A DNA stretch of 64,000 bases from Staphylococcus sp. NAM3COL9 (GCF_001431205.1 NZ_LGPC01000008.1:62001-126000), one strand, 5' to 3'; positions 28,251-38,083 are shown, counted from the stretch's first letter. The notes: generated from the letters alone by a model not told the origin. Numbers and translations are program-made.

Positions 28251-29123
28251 ATGAAAACAAAAAGCTTTAAATATATAACATTAATTCCAGCGCTGATAAT
28301 TTTGGGATTGATTACTTTTTATCCATTACTCAATTCTTTATGGATAAGTTTACATGAATGGAACTTAACGCTTAATAAAACTATGGGGGGGTTTGTTGGT
28401 TTTGATAACTATTTGAGGGCTTTTAAAGATCCAACCTTTTGGAATAGTTTAACTGTGACGTTGATTTTTACAGTATTAACAGTAGTGATAACTATTATAG
28501 GCGCTATTTTATCAGCGTTACTTTTAAGCAAAGATAAACCCTATATAACGTTTGTTAGAGCAATTTTAATCATACCTTTTGCTTTAAGTCCTGCACTTGT
28601 TGGGTATTCTTGGAAATTTATGCTAAATCCAGATTATGGTGTCTTTAGTAAAATCATTGGAACAATCATACCTCCATTAGATGGTTTTATATGGCTAGGT
28701 AATCCTTTTACAGCTCTATTATCTCTAATTTCCGTTGCAGTTTGGATATGGCTACCTTTTATGACCTTAATGTTTATCAGCGGTATTCTTAGTTTGCCAA
28801 ATGAAGCTTATGAGGCAGCAAAAATGGATGGTGCTAATAACATACAGTGTTTTTTTAAAATAACGTTACCATTATTAAAACCAATTACTTTATTATCTAC
28901 AATTTTGATGACTATGTTTGCATTAAAACAATTTGATCCTATTGTAACAATGACTGGGGGAGGTCCCGGCGATGCTTCTACAGTTTTAAACTTTTTAGTT
29001 TATCAAACTTCTTTTAAATACTTTGAAATGGGATATGGATCTGCATTGGGTTATATTTTAGCAATCATCACAATAGCTTTTGTAATGCTTTATACAAAAG
29101 TTCTAACAAAAGGAGATGGTTAA
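28251..29123 (+). CDS. ABC importer permease, MalF/UgpA type
   Basis: The 290-residue membrane protein has six segments and the EAA loop EAAKMDGANNIQCFFKITLPLLKP, which contacts the ATPase. It forms a heterodimer with the next gene product, which starts three bases later. Length and pattern fit the first permease of carbohydrate CUT1 systems. Confidence 0.9.
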   Translation: MKTKSFKYITLIPALIILGLITFYPLLNSLWISLHEWNLTLNKTMGGFVGFDNYLRAFKDPTFWNSLTVTLIFTVLTVVITIIGAILSALLLSKDKPYITFVRAILIIPFALSPALVGYSWKFMLNPDYGVFSKIIGTIIPPLDGFIWLGNPFTALLSLISVAVWIWLPFMTLMFISGILSLPNEAYEAAKMDGANNIQCFFKITLPLLKPITLLSTILMTMFALKQFDPIVTMTGGGPGDASTVLNFLVYQTSFKYFEMGYGSALGYILAIITIAFVMLYTKVLTKGDG

Positions 29124-29126
29124 AAA

Positions 29127-29954
29127 GTGAATATAACTAGTAAAAAATTACTTTTTAATATTTTCGAACTATTAGGAATAATATTAATTGTGTTTTTCTT
29201 GTTTTTTCCTATAGCTTGGATCATCCTAACGGCATTTAAATCGGGGAATGACGTCTTTTCTCTAAAGGTTATTTTTACTCCGACAATAGAAAATTTTAAA
29301 ACTATATTAGGACAATCGTATGAATTTGGAGCGTATTATCTAAATAGTGTTATTGTTGTATTTTTTACATTAATTATAACTATGCCACTTAGTTTATTGG
29401 CTGCATATAGTTTATCTAGATTTGACATCATTGGAAAAAATTTACTTTTATTCATGATATTATCCACACAATTTATACCATTGATTATAAATGCCATTCC
29501 TTTTTTTACTATATTTAAAAATTGGGGAATATTAGATACACCGATAGCTTTGATTATAGTGAATTTAGGACAGACGATTCCTTATGCTATTTGGCTAATT
29601 AAAGAATTTATTGATGGCGTTCCAAAAGGTATTGAGGAAGCTGCGGAAATGGATGGAGCTAGCAAATTTGGTGTTATATGGCATGTAATTATACCTATTG
29701 CGAAACCAGGAATTATTACAGCTACGGTATTTTGTTTTGTAATAGTGTGGAATGAATTTATGTTCGCCTTAATACTAACTAACCAAAAAGCCGTAACGCT
29801 TCCCGTAGCTTTATCATATTTTGTTGGCGAAAATGGTGTTATATGGAATGAAATGTCAGCTGCTGGATTGCTATATGCAATACCAACTATCATTTTCATG
29901 TTAATTGTAAGAAAACAGTTTGTGAAAGGCATGAGTGCTGGAGCCATAAAATAA
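29127..29954 (+). CDS. ABC importer permease, MalG/UgpE type
   Basis: The 275-residue partner permease has six membrane segments, the PLSLLAAYSLSRF motif typical of the MalG branch, and the EAA loop EEAAEMDGASKFGVIWHVII. It starts at GTG 29127, three bases after the first permease ends. Its stop lies inside the ribosome binding site of the next gene, so translation is tightly coupled to the downstream enzymes. Confidence 0.9.
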   Translation: MNITSKKLLFNIFELLGIILIVFFLFFPIAWIILTAFKSGNDVFSLKVIFTPTIENFKTILGQSYEFGAYYLNSVIVVFFTLIITMPLSLLAAYSLSRFDIIGKNLLLFMILSTQFIPLIINAIPFFTIFKNWGILDTPIALIIVNLGQTIPYAIWLIKEFIDGVPKGIEEAAEMDGASKFGVIWHVIIPIAKPGIITATVFCFVIVWNEFMFALILTNQKAVTLPVALSYFVGENGVIWNEMSAAGLLYAIPTIIFMLIVRKQFVKGMSAGAIK

Positions 29955-29967
29955 AGGAGCGTTAAAT

Positions 29968-31227
29968 ATGTATATTTTAAAAAATAGGAAAACAAACAGT
30001 GAAGATTTATATTTAAAAACAGTAGAGACTGTGCATAAAATTATTTACGATATAAAAAATAAAGGAGACAAAAGTTTAAAATTTTATGAAAACAAATTTA
30101 GTGGTGAATCAAGAGAGCAATTCAAACTTTCTGATGAAGAAATAGAAAAATTAATAAGTAGTTTAGATTTTGAAACTAAAAAAATTATTGAGTTAAACGT
30201 AAAACGAATTGAAAATTTTGCGAAAGCTCAATTGGAAACTATTAATCCTTTGGATGGAAATTTTGGTGAAGGTATACGAATGGGACATAAAATAATTCCT
30301 ATAGATAGTATTGGAGCCTATATTCCCGGCGGAAGATATCCTTTATTATCATCTGGACCTATGGTAGTAGTACCAGCTAAAGTGGCGGGGGTATCTAATA
30401 TAATCGCTTGTAGTCCTGCAAATTATAAAGGTTCTATACACCCAGCAGTAGTTTATGGCCTACAGTTATCTGGTGCTACAGAAATATATGGTGTAGGAGG
30501 CGCTCAAGCCATTGCTGCAATGGCATATGGTACAGAAAGTATAACCAAAATTAATATGATAGCAGGACCTGGAAATAGATTCGTTGCAGAAGCGAAAAAG
30601 CAAGTTTTTGGAGATGTTGGTATAGATATGATAGCAGGACCTAGTGAAGTTGTTATTATTTCTGATGATACATCAAATCCAGAATTATGTGCTGCTGATC
30701 TTTTAGCTCAGTCTGAGCATGATCCGAATTCTAGAGCAATTTTAATCAGTTCTGCAAAAGGTATTGCGGAAGAAGTGGTTTTAGAGGTTGAAAAACAAAT
30801 ACAAAGATTTCCAAGTGATTCTCCTGTTCATCATTCATGGGAAGACATGGGGGAAATTATAATAACTGAAAGTGACGAGGCATCTATACATTTATCAAAC
30901 GAAATTGCGGGTGAACATGTTCAAGTTCATTGTAAAAATTTAAGGAAATATGAAAACGAACTAAAAAATTACGGATCTCTATTTTTAGGAGCAAATAGTT
31001 CAGTGGTATTTTCTGATAAAGTTTCTGGGACGAACCATACATTACCGACTAATAAAGCTGGTAAGTTTACTGGTGGCTTGTGGGTGGGAAGTTATCTGAA
31101 AACTCAGACTTTTCAAGAGATAAATGAACCAGGATTAACTACATTAGCTGCTCACTCAACAAAACAATCTGATATTGAGGGCTTACATGGGCATAAAATG
31201 TCAGCTTATAAAAGACTTGAAAATTAA
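29968..31227 (+). CDS. Histidinol-dehydrogenase-like enzyme 1 (HisD superfamily)
   Basis: The 419-residue protein is a zinc, NAD-dependent four-electron or alcohol dehydrogenase of the HisD fold. The zinc ligands seem kept: Gln and His in LLAQSEHDPNS, Asp in FSDKVSGTNHTLPT, and the C-terminal His in LHGHKMSAY. The catalytic Glu-His pair is in IAGEHVQVH. No histidine biosynthesis genes are near, and it sits between a transporter and catabolic genes, so it probably oxidises an imported polyol or hydroxy acid. HpsN (dihydroxypropanesulfonate dehydrogenase) is a known example of such a role. It resembles the second copy at 36809. Confidence 0.82.
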   Translation: MYILKNRKTNSEDLYLKTVETVHKIIYDIKNKGDKSLKFYENKFSGESREQFKLSDEEIEKLISSLDFETKKIIELNVKRIENFAKAQLETINPLDGNFGEGIRMGHKIIPIDSIGAYIPGGRYPLLSSGPMVVVPAKVAGVSNIIACSPANYKGSIHPAVVYGLQLSGATEIYGVGGAQAIAAMAYGTESITKINMIAGPGNRFVAEAKKQVFGDVGIDMIAGPSEVVIISDDTSNPELCAADLLAQSEHDPNSRAILISSAKGIAEEVVLEVEKQIQRFPSDSPVHHSWEDMGEIIITESDEASIHLSNEIAGEHVQVHCKNLRKYENELKNYGSLFLGANSSVVFSDKVSGTNHTLPTNKAGKFTGGLWVGSYLKTQTFQEINEPGLTTLAAHSTKQSDIEGLHGHKMSAYKRLEN

Positions 31228-31244
31228 AAAAAGGAGAGATTATT

Positions 31245-31856
31245 ATGAATGAGAAAAGAACTAATTATACACAAGGCGAAATTGAAAATGAATGGGTGGT
31301 ACGATTCGATGAGATTAAAGGAAAAGCAATTCCATTAATGTTTATTGATAGTATTATTCCCGGACATAATAGATTAAATTATGCTTTAATAGGCGATACT
31401 GCTAGTGAAAATGAAAATTATAATCCTGCTATTACTCAACCACATGGATTTCAAATAGGCATGGTAAAGGCTCCAAAAGGAAATGGTCCTGCTTATCATA
31501 CACATGAATATATAGAAACATTCTTTGTTTTAACTGGTAAATGGCGATTTTACTGGGGGAATAGTGCTGATGAAGTAGAAGGTGAAGTTATTTTAGAGCC
31601 ATGGGATATGATATCTTTACCTCCATATATGTACCGTGGTTTTGAAAATATTGAGGATGAAGATGCCTGGGTATTTTCTATACTAGAACAACATGATGTT
31701 TTTGATAGACCAGATCCTATATGGGACCCTAAAGTTGTTAAAAAGGGAGAGCAGCACAACTTCTCTGTAAATGAAAAAGGGAAAATGGTTCCTCCAGAAA
31801 ACTTTGAGGAGTTAGAGAAAAAAATGGCTGAACAATTAAAAATGGGGGACTTATGA
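31245..31856 (+). CDS. Cupin-domain protein
   Basis: The 203-residue protein has one cupin barrel: PAYHTHEYIETFFVLTGKWR gives the H-x-H-x5-E first motif near residue 88, and the second motif is partial in PPYMYRGFEN. The second-motif His appears absent, so metal binding is uncertain. Cupins in catabolic operons are often isomerases or dioxygenases, or sensors. The gene overlaps the next by four bases (ATGA). Confidence 0.78.
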   Translation: MNEKRTNYTQGEIENEWVVRFDEIKGKAIPLMFIDSIIPGHNRLNYALIGDTASENENYNPAITQPHGFQIGMVKAPKGNGPAYHTHEYIETFFVLTGKWRFYWGNSADEVEGEVILEPWDMISLPPYMYRGFENIEDEDAWVFSILEQHDVFDRPDPIWDPKVVKKGEQHNFSVNEKGKMVPPENFEELEKKMAEQLKMGDL

Positions 31857-32569
31857 TACAAAAAAGCAGGCTGAATAAAGATACCATTATTTTCTTGCCT
31901 GGTACTCTATGTAATGAAAAATTGTGGGGAAAACAAATAGAATTTTTTAAATCGGAATATAACACAATTGTAGGTGATTTAAAAAACAATAATTCTATTG
32001 AAAAAATGGCTCAAGAAATTCTATCTAAAGCGCCATCAAAATTTTTTTTAGTAGGTTTATCACTTGGAGGAATCGTTTCCTTAGAAATAGCGAGAATAGC
32101 ACCTCAAAGAGTTATCAAATTAATCCTTATGGATACTACACCGTATCTTCCAACTATCAAGCAAATGGATAGTTGGAGCGTGTTTAGGGAAATGTGTGAA
32201 AACAAACAATTTGATGATATAACTAAAAATCACTTGTTGTCTCAGATGTTAGCGAATGAAAATTACACCGAAGAATTAAAAACTGTAGTGGTTCAAATGT
32301 CTGAAGAAATTGGTATGGAATCTTACTTGAATCAATTGAATGCGTTAGAGAATAGAAAAGATTACAGCAAATTTCTAAATGAAATATCGGTAGAGACCTT
32401 GATTTTAGTAGGAGAAGAAGATGAGATATGTCCTTTATATATCAGTGAATATTTGGCTGATCATTTAGTCGATTCTTCTTTAAGCTTAATAAGGAAATCA
32501 GGACATCTTCCCCCCTTGGAAAAACCTGACATCACTAATAAAAAATTAAATGACTTCATTAAGAAATGA
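31853..32569 (+). CDS. Alpha/beta hydrolase
   Basis: The 238-residue protein has the alpha/beta hydrolase layout: IIFLPGTLCNEKLW oxyanion loop, nucleophile elbow VGLSLGG with Ser near residue 71, an Asp in LVGEEDEICP and a His in RKSGHLPPLEKP. It likely hydrolyses an ester, lactone or C-C bond in the pathway intermediate. It starts within the cupin stop codon, so the two are co-translated. Confidence 0.82.
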   Translation: MIQKSRLNKDTIIFLPGTLCNEKLWGKQIEFFKSEYNTIVGDLKNNNSIEKMAQEILSKAPSKFFLVGLSLGGIVSLEIARIAPQRVIKLILMDTTPYLPTIKQMDSWSVFREMCENKQFDDITKNHLLSQMLANENYTEELKTVVVQMSEEIGMESYLNQLNALENRKDYSKFLNEISVETLILVGEEDEICPLYISEYLADHLVDSSLSLIRKSGHLPPLEKPDITNKKLNDFIKK

Positions 32570-32579
32570 GGGATAAAAA

Positions 32580-33341
32580 ATGGAAATATATCATACCAAA
32601 AATAAACTTTTGAGTGATGAAAAAGTATTAGGAGGTTTTTTGAGCCTTAACTGTCCCTCATTAGTTGAAATGATTGGTTACTCTGGATTTGATTTTATTG
32701 TTATAGACAATGAGCACGGGGCTTTTAGCAATTCAGATATAGTGGAATTAATTAGAGCTTGTAAAGTTTCAAATTTAACCCCGATAGTAAGAACAGTGAA
32801 TGATAAAGATTTTATACAAAAAGTGTTAGACAGTGGTGCGCAAGGCATACAAGTGCCTATGGTTAATAATAAAGAGCAAGCAGAATCAGTAGTGAAAAAC
32901 TGTCTCTTTAATCCAGAAGGGAATAGAGGTGTCTCTTACTCAATTCCAGCAGCGAAATATGGCTTATATAAAGGTAAAGATTACTTGAATTATACAAATG
33001 AAAAGCTATTAATCAATATACAAATAGAAACTTTAGAATCAATTAATAACATACAAGAAATATTAGAAGTTGAAAGAATTGATGTTGTGTTTATAGGTCT
33101 TACAGATTTAGCGAATAATTTACAATTAAGTAGTGATGATATCAAATTTAAAAGAAATGTAGATAATTTAATAGAAGAAATAAAGAAAAGCGGAAAAAAA
33201 ATAGGCATTGTTGCTAATAATGCTAACTCAGCAAAAAAGTATTTATTACAGGAAATTGATTATGTAGTAGTTGTTATTAATACATTGATTAATGACTCAC
33301 TTAAAAACGTGGTTGAACAAAAAAATGAAGAGAAGTGTTGA
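32580..33341 (+). CDS. HpcH/HpaI-family aldolase
   Basis: The 253-residue protein belongs to the class II pyruvate aldolases that make or split 4-hydroxy-2-oxo acids. Motifs seen: FDFIVIDNEHGAF (acid/metal region), PIVRTV with catalytic Arg, GAQGIQVPMVNN, QIETLES with the metal Glu, and VVFIGLTDLANNL in place of the usual FIGPADLS. It would release pyruvate or a related keto acid from the substrate skeleton. That fits a catabolic route ending in central metabolism. Confidence 0.85.
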   Translation: MEIYHTKNKLLSDEKVLGGFLSLNCPSLVEMIGYSGFDFIVIDNEHGAFSNSDIVELIRACKVSNLTPIVRTVNDKDFIQKVLDSGAQGIQVPMVNNKEQAESVVKNCLFNPEGNRGVSYSIPAAKYGLYKGKDYLNYTNEKLLINIQIETLESINNIQEILEVERIDVVFIGLTDLANNLQLSSDDIKFKRNVDNLIEEIKKSGKKIGIVANNANSAKKYLLQEIDYVVVVINTLINDSLKNVVEQKNEEKC

Positions 33342-33343
33342 AT

Positions 33344-34645
33344 ATGCACAGTGTTAAAGAAATAGTTAAGCTTTATGATAATAATGCATTAGCGCCTGAA
33401 GATATCATATGTGACTATGTTAACAATATTATTCATAATGACGAATTTAATACATTCATTACTATTACAAAAGACAAAGCAATGGAAGATATAGAAAAAT
33501 ATCATAAAACAACTACTAAAATCCATGGTATCCCTATTTCGATTAAAGATATTTATGATATAGAAGGTTATCCTAAAACTAATGGATACCTATACGATAA
33601 AAATGTTACTCCTAGTAAGTCTTCAATAATGGTAAAAACACTCGAAGAAAAAGGCTTTCTAATAGTAGGAAAAAATAATTTAACCCCATATTCCTCTACT
33701 GTTACTTCACAAAATAGCATATATGGAGATGTGATAAACCCTAGAAATGAGAGTTTTACTGCTGGAGGATCTTCGAGTGGTTCAGCAGCAGCAGTAGCAT
33801 CTAACATGATTCCTTGTTCATTAAGTAGTGATACATCGGGATCAACTAGAATACCAGCCTCGTGCTGTGGAATTGTAGGACTTAAACCGACTTATGATAA
33901 AAATAAGTTATTTGGTATGACTCCAATTTCTAAAACACTGGATCATATAGGTTTATTAAGTAGAAATGTTGAGGATTTAGAAATAATTTTTAATATATTA
34001 AATGATGTACCCACAAAGTTACAAAAAAAAATAACGATTGGTATACCTGCAGATTATTTTACTGAAAATATTGATTTTGAAGTTAACGATATGATGGAAG
34101 ACGTTTACACAAACTTTAAAAATTTGAGTTATTCTTTAGTCCCTATAGACACTAATTTCCTTAACAAAAATGACGTGATTATAACTTCAAGAAATATTGG
34201 TACTCCTGAAATGACAGTCCAACATAAAAAAAACATATATAAAAAACAATATCCTGAATATTTAAAAGAAACATTTACTAAAAGCCAAAGTATTTCATCA
34301 ATTGATTATCTTATTGCTAAAGAGAATAGTTTAAAATTAAAAAATGAATTTAATAATATATTTCAAGAAGTAGATATAATACTAACTCCGACAATGCCAA
34401 TTAAAGTACCACTTATAGAGGCTAATAACATATATTATAAAGGATTAAATAATGATATTGAAGATGTCATGATAAAGTATACAACTGTTTTTAATCTGAC
34501 TGGACATCCAGCTATAACTATCCCTTCTGGATATGTATCAGATAACATATCTCAAGGTATACAATTAATAGCACCATATCATAGTGAAAATATCTTATTA
34601 AACGTTGCTAAAACTTATGAAGACTTCATCAATACAAATTTTTAG
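33344..34645 (+). CDS. Amidase (amidase signature family)
   Basis: The 433-residue protein has the Ser-cisSer-Lys triad region: Lys in PISIKDIYD (near residue 75), TAGGSSSGSAAAVA with the cis-Ser, and SDTSGSTRIPASCCG with the nucleophile Ser. The usual DTGGS is DTSGS here. The enzyme probably hydrolyses an amide in the imported compound or an intermediate. It is not GatA, as gatC/gatB are absent and the length is shorter. I start at ATG 33344, eight bases after GAGAAG; an in-frame GTG at 33335 overlaps the aldolase stop and is less likely. Confidence 0.85.
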   Translation: MHSVKEIVKLYDNNALAPEDIICDYVNNIIHNDEFNTFITITKDKAMEDIEKYHKTTTKIHGIPISIKDIYDIEGYPKTNGYLYDKNVTPSKSSIMVKTLEEKGFLIVGKNNLTPYSSTVTSQNSIYGDVINPRNESFTAGGSSSGSAAAVASNMIPCSLSSDTSGSTRIPASCCGIVGLKPTYDKNKLFGMTPISKTLDHIGLLSRNVEDLEIIFNILNDVPTKLQKKITIGIPADYFTENIDFEVNDMMEDVYTNFKNLSYSLVPIDTNFLNKNDVIITSRNIGTPEMTVQHKKNIYKKQYPEYLKETFTKSQSISSIDYLIAKENSLKLKNEFNNIFQEVDIILTPTMPIKVPLIEANNIYYKGLNNDIEDVMIKYTTVFNLTGHPAITIPSGYVSDNISQGIQLIAPYHSENILLNVAKTYEDFINTNF

Positions 34646-34661
34646 TTCAAGGAGGAATTAT

Positions 34662-35762
34662 ATGCCCCATATAAGTTTATCGAATATAAAAAAACAATAT
34701 AGTAAAAAGGGTGATATAATTGTCGACAATTTTAATCTCGAAATTAAGGATAGCGAATTTATAGTGTTTGTTGGCCCATCAGGATGTGGAAAATCTACTA
34801 TATTGAGGATGATTGCCGGTTTAGAAGATATAAGTGATGGTGAACTTTATATAGATAATAAAAAAATGAATGATGTGGATTCAAAAAACAGGGATATGGC
34901 AATGGTCTTCCAAAATTATGCTCTATACCCACATATGTCAGTATTTGATAATATGGCATTCGGTTTGAAGTTACGAAAAACGCCTAAAAAGAATATTAAA
35001 GAAAAAGTGCTAGAAACTTCGGAGATTTTAAATTTAGAAAATTATTTAGATATTAAACCTAAAGGACTTTCCGGTGGTCAGAGACAGAGGGTAGCATTAG
35101 GTAGAGCAATTGTGAGAGATGCAAGTATTTTTTTAATGGATGAACCTTTATCGAATTTAGATGCTAAGTTAAGAGTTCAAATGAGGTCTGAAATAATAAG
35201 ACTACATAAACATTTAAATACCACTACTATATATGTAACACATGATCAAACGGAAGCACTAACTATGGCTAATAGAATCGTTATTTTAAACCGCGGGAAA
35301 ATTATGCAAGTTGGTACACCTAAAGAAGTATATGATAAACCGGAAAATATATTTGTAGCAGGTTTCATTGGATCACCATCGATGAACATTTTAGATGCAT
35401 ATTTTAACGAAGACCATATTATTATTGAAGAGCAAAAGTTTCCCATAACACCCTCCCAAATACGTTTACTTAAAGAAAAAGGTTATGAAAACAAAAATAT
35501 AAAAATGGGTATTAGGCCTGAGCATATTAAAGACGAACCGATATATACAGAATCAGGTATTACCAATACGTTTGAAGCTAAGGTAAAAGTCAATGAGTTA
35601 CTTGGATCAGAATCTATTATTCACACTAACTTGGGTGACTATGAGTTAGTTGCTAAGGTTAATTCGAGAAACCAAAGTAATTCTGGAGATACAATAAAAT
35701 TTATATTTGACATAAATAAGATACACTTTTTCAATCCTGAAACTGGGGATAGAATAAAGTGA
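34662..35762 (+). CDS. ABC importer ATPase (MsmX/UgpC/MalK type)
   Basis: The 366-residue protein has an ATPase domain (Walker A GPSGCGKST, Q-loop FQNYALYPH, signature LSGGQRQR, Walker B IFLMDEPLSNLD, H-loop VTHDQ). It also has a C-terminal regulatory OB-fold half with VGTPKEVYDKPENIFVAGFIGSPSMN and MGIRPEH. It energises the permeases encoded at 28251-29954. Start ATG 34662 follows AAGGAGGA. Having its own ATPase is notable since many Gram-positive CUT1 systems share a distant MsmX. Confidence 0.92.
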   Translation: MPHISLSNIKKQYSKKGDIIVDNFNLEIKDSEFIVFVGPSGCGKSTILRMIAGLEDISDGELYIDNKKMNDVDSKNRDMAMVFQNYALYPHMSVFDNMAFGLKLRKTPKKNIKEKVLETSEILNLENYLDIKPKGLSGGQRQRVALGRAIVRDASIFLMDEPLSNLDAKLRVQMRSEIIRLHKHLNTTTIYVTHDQTEALTMANRIVILNRGKIMQVGTPKEVYDKPENIFVAGFIGSPSMNILDAYFNEDHIIIEEQKFPITPSQIRLLKEKGYENKNIKMGIRPEHIKDEPIYTESGITNTFEAKVKVNELLGSESIIHTNLGDYELVAKVNSRNQSNSGDTIKFIFDINKIHFFNPETGDRIK

Positions 35763-35802
35763 AAATGATGATATAAAATATATTATAGAAAGGGGACTAG
35801 CC

Positions 35803-36795
35803 ATGAGTGAAAAAATATCCTCTAAAAAAATTGCTGAATTAGCACATGTTTCGCAATCAACAGTTTCTAGAGCTTTTGATCCTAAATCTGGTGTTTCTAC
35901 TGAAACAAGAAAGAAAGTTTTAGACATTGCTGACGAATTCAACTATAAACCAAATGCGTTGGCTCGAGGGTTAATTACTAATAAATCCAAATTGGTTGGG
36001 ATAGCAATGAAAGAAAAACAAAACCCTTTTTATTATGAAGCACTATCTTTATTTACCCAAAAATTAAGAGGTTACGGTTTCTCCGTATTATTTATGTATA
36101 CTGAAAACGAAGAAATACAACAAGAAGAGATTGCAAAATTTTGGGAGTATAATGTAGAAGCTATTATAGTAACAGATGCTTTATTATCCTCTGATATGGT
36201 TAAAAAATTAAAAAATGCAAACATACCAGTGGTACTTTTCAATAGAGAAGACGATGATTTACAGTGTAATTCAGTATCTAGTGATAATATCTATGCTTCT
36301 CAAGCTATAGCTCAATATTTTTATAATAAAAATTTCGAAAAAATTTTATATGTTTCAGGAAAAAATAACACATCTACGAATAGAGACAGATTTTATGGTT
36401 TTAATAGCTTTTTTGAAAAAAAGAAACAAAAGATTGATGTTATTGAAGGTGACTTTACTTTTGAAACAGCATATCAACTGACATTAGATTATTTAAAAGA
36501 AGGTAACACACCTAATGGTATATTTGGGGCAAATGATATAACTGCACTTGGGATACTTGAAGCAACAAAAGAAATGAAAATCAATGTTCCTGATGATATT
36601 GAAATAATTGGTTTTGATGATATTAAGATGGCATCTTGGCCTAATAATAAATTAACAACGTGGTCACAACCTTTAGATTTGATGGTTAACGAAACGATAC
36701 AAATTTTATTAGAAGGTAACCTAATAAAAAACAAACGTATTAAGATTAAAGGCGATTTTAAATTTAGAAATACAACCACTAACAAAATTAGATAA
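35803..36795 (+). CDS. LacI-family regulator of the unknown catabolic operon
   Basis: The 330-residue protein has a LacI helix-turn-helix, KIAELAHVSQSTVSRAF (about residues 8-24), hinge NALARGLITNKSKLVGI and effector domain ending IIGFDDIKMASWPNNKLTTWSQPL. It lies within the operon it probably controls. The GTAAGCG palindromes at 25595 and 39085 are the likely targets, giving autoregulation plus control of the PTS gene. AAAGGGGAC precedes the start. Confidence 0.9.
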   Translation: MSEKISSKKIAELAHVSQSTVSRAFDPKSGVSTETRKKVLDIADEFNYKPNALARGLITNKSKLVGIAMKEKQNPFYYEALSLFTQKLRGYGFSVLFMYTENEEIQQEEIAKFWEYNVEAIIVTDALLSSDMVKKLKNANIPVVLFNREDDDLQCNSVSSDNIYASQAIAQYFYNKNFEKILYVSGKNNTSTNRDRFYGFNSFFEKKKQKIDVIEGDFTFETAYQLTLDYLKEGNTPNGIFGANDITALGILEATKEMKINVPDDIEIIGFDDIKMASWPNNKLTTWSQPLDLMVNETIQILLEGNLIKNKRIKIKGDFKFRNTTTNKIR

Positions 36796-36808
36796 AAGGA
36801 GTTTTTAT

Positions 36809-38083
36809 ATGGTCTATATTTTAAAACCAGGAAAAGATGATGATGAAGTAAAAGATGATGATGAAAAAGTTAGTCAAATTGTAAGTGATACGATTAAGAA
36901 GATTGAATCTGAAGGAGATAGAGCTTTACGTGATTTGTCTGTGAAATTTGATAATTGGAGTCCAGAAAGTTTTAAATTAAGTGATGAAGAAATTGAAAGA
37001 ATTGTTAATGATGTTCCACAACAAGTAAAAGATGATATCGCATTCGCGCAAAATAACATTCAAAATTTCGCAGAAGCTCAAAAAGCTTCCTTACAAGACT
37101 TCGAAACTGAAAATTCACCTGGTGTTATATTAGGTCAGAAAAATATACCGATTGATAACGTTGGATGTTATATTCCAGGTGGTAGATACCCAATGATTGC
37201 ATCAGCACATATGAGTATTTTAACTGCCAAAGTTGCAGGGGTGAAACGTGTTATTGCTTGTACACCGCCGATAGACGGTAAAATTCCAGAAACAACAGTA
37301 TATGCAATGTATAAAGCAGGTGCCGATGAAATTTATATTCTAGGTGGCATTCAAGCAATGGGTGGTATGGCGATAGGTACAGAAACGATAGATTCTGTAG
37401 ACATGATTGTCGGGCCAGGGAATGCTTTTGTGGCAGAAACGAAACGCCAACTATTTGGGAGAGTCGGTATCGATCTACTCGCGGGTCCTACAGAAACTTT
37501 AGTGATTGCAGATGAAACATCAGAACCTGAAATGATTGCTACAGATATACTTGGTCAAGGGGAACATGGACCAACATCTCCAGGCGCGATTATTTCTACT
37601 TCTGAAGAAATTGCGGAAGCAGCTTTAAAAGAGATAGAAAAGCAATTACAAACGTTATCAACAGCTGATATTGCAAGTGAGTCTTGGGAAAATTATGGGC
37701 AAGTGATTATTGTAAAAGATGAAATAGAAGCTGGAATAGAAGCGAATAAACTCGCTTTTGAACATGTTGAAGTATTAACTAAAGAACCAGACTACTTTTT
37801 AAATCATTTAACAAATTATGGCGCGCTATTCCTTGGTCCAGAAACAAACGTAGCTTATGGTGATAAAGTCATTGGTACGAATCACACATTGCCTACAAAA
37901 AAAGCAGCACGGTATACAGGTGGCTTATGGGTAGGTAAGTTTATTAAAACAGTGACGTATCAACGTATTACATCTAAAGAACAAAGTGCAGCTATGGGTG
38001 AGTATGCAGCGAGATTATGCGGTTATGAAAACTTTGCGGGACACGCAAAACAAGCACTATTAAGAGTTAAAAATTACAAATAA
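36809..38083 (+). CDS. Histidinol-dehydrogenase-like enzyme 2 (HisD superfamily)
   Basis: The 424-residue second HisD homologue keeps Gln and His in ILGQGEHGPTS, the Glu-His pair in LAFEHVEVL, Asp in YGDKVIGTNHTLPT and a C-terminal His in FAGHAKQAL. It aligns along its length with the 29968 product but is clearly diverged. By eye it is richer in G and C and in GC-ending codons than the genes on both sides, so it may have another origin. It could oxidise the other enantiomer or a later intermediate. An acidic DDDEVKDDDEK stretch follows the first ten residues. Confidence 0.83.
   Translation: MVYILKPGKDDDEVKDDDEKVSQIVSDTIKKIESEGDRALRDLSVKFDNWSPESFKLSDEEIERIVNDVPQQVKDDIAFAQNNIQNFAEAQKASLQDFETENSPGVILGQKNIPIDNVGCYIPGGRYPMIASAHMSILTAKVAGVKRVIACTPPIDGKIPETTVYAMYKAGADEIYILGGIQAMGGMAIGTETIDSVDMIVGPGNAFVAETKRQLFGRVGIDLLAGPTETLVIADETSEPEMIATDILGQGEHGPTSPGAIISTSEEIAEAALKEIEKQLQTLSTADIASESWENYGQVIIVKDEIEAGIEANKLAFEHVEVLTKEPDYFLNHLTNYGALFLGPETNVAYGDKVIGTNHTLPTKKAARYTGGLWVGKFIKTVTYQRITSKEQSAAMGEYAARLCGYENFAGHAKQALLRVKNYK

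Noticed and set aside
29582-29995. 137-codon minus-strand ORF
   Set aside because: Antisense to the second permease and overlapping two real starts; no signals of its own.
29968-31227. Assignment as histidine biosynthesis gene hisD
   Set aside because: No other his genes are present and two paralogues lie in a catabolic transport operon, so the symbol would mislead.
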